A stretch of DNA of 64,000 nt from Streptomyces fuscichromogenes (GTDB lineage: Bacteria > Actinomycetota > Actinomycetes > Streptomycetales > Streptomycetaceae). Positions 59,306-64,000 of the stretch are shown here, piece by piece (within the stretch, counting starts at the first letter, position 1; each line of letters begins with the position of its first letter). The stretch lies in assembly GCF_014645815.1 (NCBI RefSeq), contig NZ_BMML01000017.1, positions 62,001 through 126,000 of the forward strand, in the 5' to 3' direction. The translations under genes and the position numbers were made by a program. Below the pieces are notes generated by a model. It searched no databases, had not been told where the DNA came from, and saw nothing but the letters and a program-made list of their open reading frames with translations.

Positions 59306-59435
59306 GGTGCGTTGCCGGGTGCGGGTGCGTGGGGGCTGTTCGCGCAGTTCCCCGCGCCCCTGAAAGCGTGCGCCCCTTCAGGGGCGCGGGGAACTGCGCG
59401 ACAAGCCCCCACCGGCCCGCACCCGGCAACGCACC
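59306..59435. repeat. Long intergenic hairpin repeat, probable terminator of mqnE
   Basis: Two arms of about 58 bases, 59306-59365 and 59378-59435, are reverse complements with few mismatches: GGTGCGTTGCCGGGTGCGGG pairs with CCCGCACCCGGCAACGCACC. The core holds the AGGGGCGCGGGGAACTGCGC element. The same element occurs at 53546, 45093 and, reversed, 4139. I know it as a very common Streptomyces intergenic repeat. It separates mqnE from the next gene. Confidence 0.85.
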
Positions 59436-59494
59436 CGGTCCCGTACGGCGAGAGGTCTCTCCACAACCCTCTCCGTAATGGATACGATCCGGCC

Positions 59495-60019
59495 ATGCCC
59501 CTTACCTTCACCCTCGACCCCGCCGTCACCCCCGCCCTCCGCGACGGTGTCCTCGGGCTGTGGACGGACGTGTCGAACGCCGGCGGCGCCGTCGGGTTCG
59601 TCGCCCCCGTGACCCGCGAGGACATCCGGCCGGAGCTGGTCAGGCACCTGGTCGCGATGGCCGAGGGCCGCCACCGCCTCCTCGTCGGGTACGACGCGGC
59701 CGGCGAGGTCGCCGCCACCGCGTTCTTCTCCTTCAACACGCACCGACTGATGAAGCACTGGGTGTGGCTGTACACGGTGATGGTGCACCCGAGGCAGCAG
59801 GGCCGGGGACACGGCCGCGACCTGCTCGCGGCCGCCGCCGACGCCGCCCGCGGCTTCGACGGCATCGACGCGATACGGCTCGGCTGCCGCGGCGGCCACG
59901 GCCTGGAGGACTTCTACGGCTCCTGCGGATACAAGGAGGTCGGCCGGGTCCCCGCCGCGGTCCGCGTCGCACCCGGCGACGACCGCGACGACATCACCAT
60001 GCTGCTCCCGCTCACCTGA
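59495..60019 (+). CDS. GNAT-family N-acetyltransferase
   Basis: A 174-residue enzyme. VWLYTVMVHPRQQGRGHGRDLL contains the acetyl-CoA loop (Q/RxxGxG) and LEDFYGSCGYKEVGRVP the C-terminal strand-helix. The substrate is unknown. TACGAT at 59483-59488 ends six bases before the ATG and no ribosome site is visible, so the mRNA may be leaderless. Confidence 0.85.
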   Translation: MPLTFTLDPAVTPALRDGVLGLWTDVSNAGGAVGFVAPVTREDIRPELVRHLVAMAEGRHRLLVGYDAAGEVAATAFFSFNTHRLMKHWVWLYTVMVHPRQQGRGHGRDLLAAAADAARGFDGIDAIRLGCRGGHGLEDFYGSCGYKEVGRVPAAVRVAPGDDRDDITMLLPLT

Positions 60020-60106
60020 CGGCCGACCGGACCCCGGTGCAAGACCGGCCCGGCGGCGTGCTTCACTGGTCGGTGCCCCTTTTCGTCGTCGGAAGACAGG
60101 AATGAG

Positions 60107-60418
60107 ATGCTCCGCTACACGCTGATGCGCCTCGGTATCTTCGCGGGCTGCCTTCTCGTCGTCTGGGGCCTCGTCTACGCCGGCGCGTTCCCGCGTGGCT
60201 TCGGCGACTCCAACCTCCTGTGGGTCCTGCTGCTCTCCCTCGTCCTGTCGGCGCCGATCAGCTTCGTCGTGCTGCGCAAGGAGCGGGACCGCGCCTCCGT
60301 ACAGGTCTCGCAGCGGGTCGACCGGATGAAGGCCAACATCGAGGCCAGCCGCAGCCAGGAGGACGAGGCGGTCGACGAGGCGGCACAGTCCCAGGGGCAG
60401 GCCCGGACCTCCTCCTGA
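60107..60418 (+). CDS. DUF4229 small membrane protein
   Basis: A 103-residue protein with two helices (LGIFAGCLLVVWGLVYAGAF and LLWVLLLSLVLSAPISFVVL) and a charged helical tail (KERDRASVQVSQRVDRMKAN, then acidic residues). This is the DUF4229 layout, seen near menaquinone genes in Streptomyces. AGGA lies six bases before the ATG. Confidence 0.85.
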   Translation: MLRYTLMRLGIFAGCLLVVWGLVYAGAFPRGFGDSNLLWVLLLSLVLSAPISFVVLRKERDRASVQVSQRVDRMKANIEASRSQEDEAVDEAAQSQGQARTSS

Positions 60419-60457
60419 GCGGCACCCTGCGCTCCGGCCCCAACTAGGCTTTGCCCC

Positions 60458-61096
60458 ATGGGGACCGTGAAGACCAAGCGGATGCCGCGCGCGGTACGTG
60501 AGCAGCAGATGCTGGACGCCGCCGTGCGGACCTTCGGCCAGCGCGGCTACATGGCCGCGTCGATGGACGAGATCGCCGAACTCGCCGGTGTCTCGAAGCC
60601 GTTGGTGTACCTGTACCTCAACTCGAAGGAAGACCTGTTCGCGGCGTGCATCCGCCGCGAGGCCGGCGCCCTGACCGAGGCGGTCCGGGCCGGCGTCGAC
60701 CGTGAACTGCCCGCCGACCGGCAGCTCTGGGACGGACTGCGGGCGTTCTTCACGTACACCGCGGAACATCCCGACGGCTGGTCGGTGCTGCACATCCAGG
60801 CCCGCACCCACGGCGAGCGGTTCGCCTCGGAGGTCGCGGCGATGCGCGAGGAGATCGTCGCGTTCGTGACCCAGCTCATCGTCGCCGCCGCCCGCGCGGC
60901 GCACCGCGATCCCGACCTGGCGGAGGGCGAGGTGGCGGGCCTCGCCGAGGCCCTGGTGGGCGCCGCCGAGTCCCTCGCCGCCTGGGCCAACGCCACCCCG
61001 GGAGTGACGGCACGCCAGGCGGCGGCGACCCTGATGAACTTCTCCTGGGCGGGCCTGGCCAACCTGATGGAGGGCCGGCCGTGGTCCGCGCCGTGA
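60458..61096 (+). CDS. TetR-family transcriptional regulator
   Basis: A 212-residue repressor. The HTH is MPRAVREQQMLDAAVRTFGQ through MDEIAELAGVSKPLVYLYLNSKEDLF. The C-terminal helical ligand domain is rich in Ala. TAGGCT ends seven bases before the ATG, so the transcript is probably leaderless. The target may be the MaoC gene 2.5 kb away or an unlinked lipid gene; neither is shown. Confidence 0.9.
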   Translation: MGTVKTKRMPRAVREQQMLDAAVRTFGQRGYMAASMDEIAELAGVSKPLVYLYLNSKEDLFAACIRREAGALTEAVRAGVDRELPADRQLWDGLRAFFTYTAEHPDGWSVLHIQARTHGERFASEVAAMREEIVAFVTQLIVAAARAAHRDPDLAEGEVAGLAEALVGAAESLAAWANATPGVTARQAAATLMNFSWAGLANLMEGRPWSAP

Positions 61097-61124
61097 CCGG
61101 CCCGCCCCGTCGGAGGGAACTCCG

Positions 61125-62414
61125 TCAGACGGAACTCCAGCGGCGCAGCGCGGGCGCGAGACGTCGGCGGCCCACGTGGTACAGCTTGCCGGCGCCCCGC
61201 CCGGCGACCGTGCGGACGGCCTTCCGTACCCGCCCCCGCCCGGCGCCCGGCGACACGGGCAGCGGGCGGCCCTGTTCGTCGAAGCCGTTGTTGCGGAGGA
61301 TGCCGTCCAGGTAGATGCCGGCGTTCTGCGGTGTGTAGTACGGGCGCAGCGGCGGCAGCGGGTCGGCGGCGCGCAGCTCGGCGATGCGGGTGCGGGCCGC
61401 GATGTACGGGTCGGTCTTGCCGATGCCCTGGGCCGCGGCCCATTCCGGGTCGGGCTGCGGAAGCGCGCCGGCGTCGATGTCGTCCCAGGAGGCCAGGCAG
61501 CCGGAGTGCACGAAGTAGTGGTTGCCGTGGGCCTCGCGGACCCCGAAGTCGGTGAGGATCGCGGTGGGTATCCGCCGGTGCATCGCCTCCAGCGCGGCCG
61601 TCGAGCTCACCGTGACCAGCAGGTCGGTGCGGTCCAGCACCTCGGCCATGTTGCCGTAGACGAGCTGGAGGTTCGCGGGCACGGGTTCCGTGAGGGTCTC
61701 GACCAGCTGCTGGTACGGGTCCCGCTCCTCGTGGGTGGTCTGCTCGCCGGGCCGGCTGCGCAGCTTGACCAGCACGAGCCGCTCCGGCTGGAGGCGCGCG
61801 TGGGCGGCGGCGCGCTCCAGGAGCCTGAGCCGGGACGCGCGGTCCTTGGGGACCGACGGCTGGGCGGCGAAGGTGACGGTGAACGGCCGGTCGGCGGAGG
61901 GCCGGTAGGGGTCGCCGCCGAGGAAGGGCAGGGCGCACTCGACCACCGAGTCCGGGTCGACGTCGACGCTCGCGAAGACGGAACGGAAGCGCTGCGTGTC
62001 GTGGCCGGAGTTGGCGAGCACGAGATCCGTGCCGGCGCGGGTCATGAGACCGTCGACCATCTTCTCGTAGACCACGCCGACGTACCCGCTGACCGTGACC
62101 GGCCGGTGCAGCCGGCCCGCCCAGGCGATCCCCAGGCTGTGGACGAGCGCCAGCACCGTGCCGCCGAGGACCGCCAGCACGACGATGTCGGCGTTGGCCA
62201 GGTCCTCGTCGTCGACCAGGGCGGCGGCGGGCACCTCACGCCGGGTGTCGGGTTCGATGCCGACCTCGGCGAGCTGCCGTTCGGTGGGCGTGGACCGGCC
62301 CCGCAGGAAGTACGCGTCCAGCGCGTGCTCGGGGGCGATCTGCCGGGCCACCGACGCGCCCCACTTCCAGCGGGTGTCCGAGTCGGCGATTACTGCGACG
62401 CGTCTGGGAGGCAT
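61125..62414 (-). CDS. DUF6716-type glycosyltransferase-like protein
   Basis: A 429-residue protein. RVAVIADSDTRWKWGASVAR starts a Rossmann-like domain. MTRAGTDLVLANSGHDTQRF and LLVTVSSTAALEAMHRRIPT followed by HGNHYFVHSGC form a second domain, like two-domain GT-B enzymes. Known to me as DUF6716, it is found near actinobacterial surface polymer (teichulosonic-acid-type) genes. The C-terminal 45 residues are basic (GRGRVRKAVRTVAGRGAGKL), suited to the membrane surface. The donor and acceptor are unknown. Confidence 0.75.
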   Translation of the reverse strand: MPPRRVAVIADSDTRWKWGASVARQIAPEHALDAYFLRGRSTPTERQLAEVGIEPDTRREVPAAALVDDEDLANADIVVLAVLGGTVLALVHSLGIAWAGRLHRPVTVSGYVGVVYEKMVDGLMTRAGTDLVLANSGHDTQRFRSVFASVDVDPDSVVECALPFLGGDPYRPSADRPFTVTFAAQPSVPKDRASRLRLLERAAAHARLQPERLVLVKLRSRPGEQTTHEERDPYQQLVETLTEPVPANLQLVYGNMAEVLDRTDLLVTVSSTAALEAMHRRIPTAILTDFGVREAHGNHYFVHSGCLASWDDIDAGALPQPDPEWAAAQGIGKTDPYIAARTRIAELRAADPLPPLRPYYTPQNAGIYLDGILRNNGFDEQGRPLPVSPGAGRGRVRKAVRTVAGRGAGKLYHVGRRRLAPALRRWSSV

Positions 62415-62627
62415 GCTCGGTGCCCTTCGTGCAATGGATCATAAAAGTGAGCAGAGAGTAAGGAACCTTTCTGGGGGCAGCATTAGGGATTCCTGCGCGG
62501 ATCCTTGGACAGTCTGGGCGTTCCGTGTGAGGACGGCTTCGGCCGCCCCAGTCACCTGCGGATTCGCGGCGGCATGACAGGAGCCGCACAGAAAGAGGAA
62601 ACGCAGTCTTGGTGATTCCCCGGCAGG

Positions 62628-63467
62628 TCAGCGGCCGAGGAGAGGGCCGACGCGGCCCTCCACATGCACCCGGTCTCCGCTCCGCAGCTGAAAGCGGCCG
62701 TCCGCGGCGGCGTACTCGACCGTCGCGGGCAGCAGTACCGGGGCCCGGAACTCCGCGCGTACCTCGGCCCGCTCCGGCACCCCGTGCGCGGCGAGACACC
62801 GGGCCACGGTCCACATGCCGTGCGCGATGGCCCGGGGGAACCCGAAGAGGCGGGCGGTGAGCGGGTGCAGGTGGATCGGGTTGCGGTCCCCGGAGGCGGC
62901 CCCGTACCGCCGGCCGACGTCCCCGGCGATCCGCCACTGCTCGACGACGGGCAGCGGCTCGGGCGGTTCGCTCCCGGCCGTCCCGCCGGTGTGCCGCGTG
63001 CGATGCCGTGCCAGATAGGTGCTCCGCGACTCCCATACGACGTCCTCGCCGACCCGCACCCCGGTCACGACGGTGGCCTCGGTGCCCCGGCGGTGCGGGC
63101 TCAGCCTCTCCACGTGGACGGTCATGTCGTACGTCCCGTCCCCGGGCAGTTCGGCGTACCGCTCGATCGTGATGGAGGTGTGCACCAGCCCCAGCAGCGG
63201 CAGCGGGAAGTCCCGCGCGCTCATCAGCCGCATGGCCAGCGGGAAGCCGAGCACCTGCGGATAGGTGACGGGCAGTCCGTCGTCCCCGGTGGCGAACCCG
63301 CAGACGCGCTCGTAGGCGGCGACCTTTTCGAGGTCGGGGCGGATGCCGGGGAGGAGGAGACCGGTGCGGGGGAAGTCGGCGTCCGGGGTGGGGTGTCTGA
63401 ACGGTGACCGCAGTGCGCCGAGGGCGAGCAGGGGCCCGAGGGAGGGGGTGCTGTCGAGGACAATCAC
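62628..63467 (-). CDS. MaoC/hot-dog-fold dehydratase-like protein
   Basis: A 279-residue double hot-dog protein. The C-terminal half carries the hydratase motif, YGAASGDRNPIHLHPLTARL with the catalytic Asp and His, followed by FPRAIAHGMWTVARCLA. The N-terminal half is the degenerate hot dog. Such R-specific enoyl-CoA or enoyl-ACP hydratases act in fatty acid turnover. The GTG at 63467 has AAAGGCG eight bases upstream. A TetR-like palindrome lies 138 bp before the start. Confidence 0.85.
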   Translation of the reverse strand: MIVLDSTPSLGPLLALGALRSPFRHPTPDADFPRTGLLLPGIRPDLEKVAAYERVCGFATGDDGLPVTYPQVLGFPLAMRLMSARDFPLPLLGLVHTSITIERYAELPGDGTYDMTVHVERLSPHRRGTEATVVTGVRVGEDVVWESRSTYLARHRTRHTGGTAGSEPPEPLPVVEQWRIAGDVGRRYGAASGDRNPIHLHPLTARLFGFPRAIAHGMWTVARCLAAHGVPERAEVRAEFRAPVLLPATVEYAAADGRFQLRSGDRVHVEGRVGPLLGR

Positions 63468-63872
63468 GAGGTTCGCCTTTCCGCGCCGGCGGTGGACGGG
63501 GCGGGGGCGCGGCCGGGGACGGCGGCTGCGGTGGCGGCGAAGCCCGGACGGCGGTCCGTCATTTCCGTCCCCCATGTCGCCCGATTCCTGACTCTGGAGT
63601 AAGGTTACCGTAGGTAAGTCTATGTCACAGCTGTCAAGTACCGGGAAACGGGCCGAACGTGAAGGACCCTCACGTAACCTCCGGGATTGCACAGCCCCGT
63701 CCCCGGACGACCTCCGAAAACCCACAAGCCCGCCACAGCGGCCCCGTACGATCTCCAGCCTGAACCGCCGGTAACCCCTTTCCGAGGGCCGGTGCCGGTG
63801 AACGCCTCGGTGCGCGAGGCACGTACGTCATGCAGCAAGCAGTTCACCGCTGCACGCCCGAGGAGCCGCCCC
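63468..63872. other. 405-bp divergent promoter region
   Basis: It separates the MaoC gene from the right-edge gene. It holds the TTACC palindrome at 63605 and a perfect ACGTGA/TCACGT inverted repeat with a seven-base spacer at 63657-63675. Near the end lies GTTCACCGCTG, an incomplete PHO-box-like word. No gene is seen. Confidence 0.5.
63605..63617. promoter_or_regulatory. Candidate TetR-type operator upstream of the MaoC gene
   Basis: TTACC, GTA, GGTAA is a perfect 5-bp inverted repeat around a 3-base centre in an AT-richer patch. Palindromes of this form are common targets of TetR regulators of lipid genes. It is placed where the MaoC promoter should be. Confidence 0.45.
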
Positions 63873-64000
63873 GTGTCCACGTCCTCTTATCCGAACGCCG
63901 CCCCCGTCTCCCCGGGCGTGGCGATCCAGGCCACGGACTACGACGGCAACCCGATCCTGATCGAGCCCCTCGTCCAGCGGCTGGACGGCGTGGTGCGGGA
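63873..64000 (+). CDS. Unidentified gene cut by the right edge
   Basis: The GTG at 63873 has GAGGAG seven bases upstream. The visible 42 residues start VSTSSYPNAAPVSPGVAIQA and continue TDYDGNPILIEPLVQRLDGV. There is no signal peptide, and the text is too short to assign a family. The frame is open to the end of the window. Confidence 0.6.
   Translation, partial: MSTSSYPNAAPVSPGVAIQATDYDGNPILIEPLVQRLDGVVR

Noticed and set aside
63840..63850. GTTCACCGCTG as a PHO box near the right edge
   Set aside because: A purine breaks the pyrimidine run of the unit and the next 11 bases do not match.

Overview
The window is chromosomal DNA of a Streptomyces or close relative. GC content is very high, many genes start with GTG, and adjacent genes often overlap as ATGA or GTGA. 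Marker genes agree: a chaplin, futalosine-pathway menaquinone genes (mqnL, mqnP, mqnM, mqnE), a LAL-type LuxR regulator, PucR, PadR and HxlR regulators, a bacterial Ser/Thr kinase and a few TTA codons. No rRNA, tRNA or insertion sequence was recognised. The order from hemL to mqnE resembles the conserved Streptomyces core, as I remember the S. coelicolor SCO447x-SCO449x region. All calls come from reading the sequence; no database was searched.

Layout. 0-6.5 kb (minus): phosphate-type ABC locus pstC-pstA-pstS plus a large secreted PstS-like protein cut by the left edge; no pstB is visible. 6.7-10 kb: small lipoprotein, CtaG-like copper/oxidase assembly protein, di-Mop molybdate-binding protein, a broken M24 peptidase gene and a GNAT enzyme. 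10-19 kb (minus): an eight-gene operon with a sugar-type ABC importer, carboxylesterase, ROK regulator, pyranose-oxidase-like GMC flavoenzyme, CDA-fold deaminase and TIM-barrel isomerase/epimerase. It looks like a pathway that imports and dismantles a decorated glycoside or nucleoside. 19-24 kb: PadR-ABC-FtsX exporter and a Tat-secreted hydrolase, with TTA codons in two genes. 24-28.3 kb: an accessory island bounded by two copies of one gene junction exactly 3,000 bp apart. It holds small conserved hypotheticals, a resolvase-like protein, and an XRE-YdcF-WbqC-flavoprotein series whose last gene is broken.

28.3-37 kb: hemL, a histidine phosphatase, a polysaccharide-deacetylase-like lipoprotein and the cytochrome c maturation set (ResA-like, CcdA, ResB, CcsB). 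37-42 kb: an SRPBCC protein, a LAL regulator divergent from an unrecognised 132-residue protein, a double-XRE regulator and a tiny membrane protein. 42-48 kb: a pyrimidine/purine salvage neighbourhood with a 2OG-Fe(II) oxygenase overlapping a cytosine-type deaminase, PucR, CorA and an NCS1 permease. 48-54 kb: chaplin, azoreductase with HxlR, a lipase-like hydrolase, a kinase-LamG fusion and small membrane or secreted proteins. 54-59.3 kb: TlpA-like thioredoxin and mqnL-mqnP-mqnM-lrp-mqnE, with a two-repeat type I-E-like CRISPR remnant between mqnP and mqnM. 59.3-64 kb: a long intergenic hairpin repeat, GNAT, DUF4229, TetR, a DUF6716-type glycosyltransferase-like protein, a MaoC-fold protein and a gene cut by the right edge.

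Themes. Menaquinone, heme and cytochrome c assembly genes make this largely a respiratory-core stretch. Interruptions include the glycoside operon, the 24-28 kb island, several gene relics and a dispersed hairpin repeat that has been read into the C-termini of PstA and PucR.
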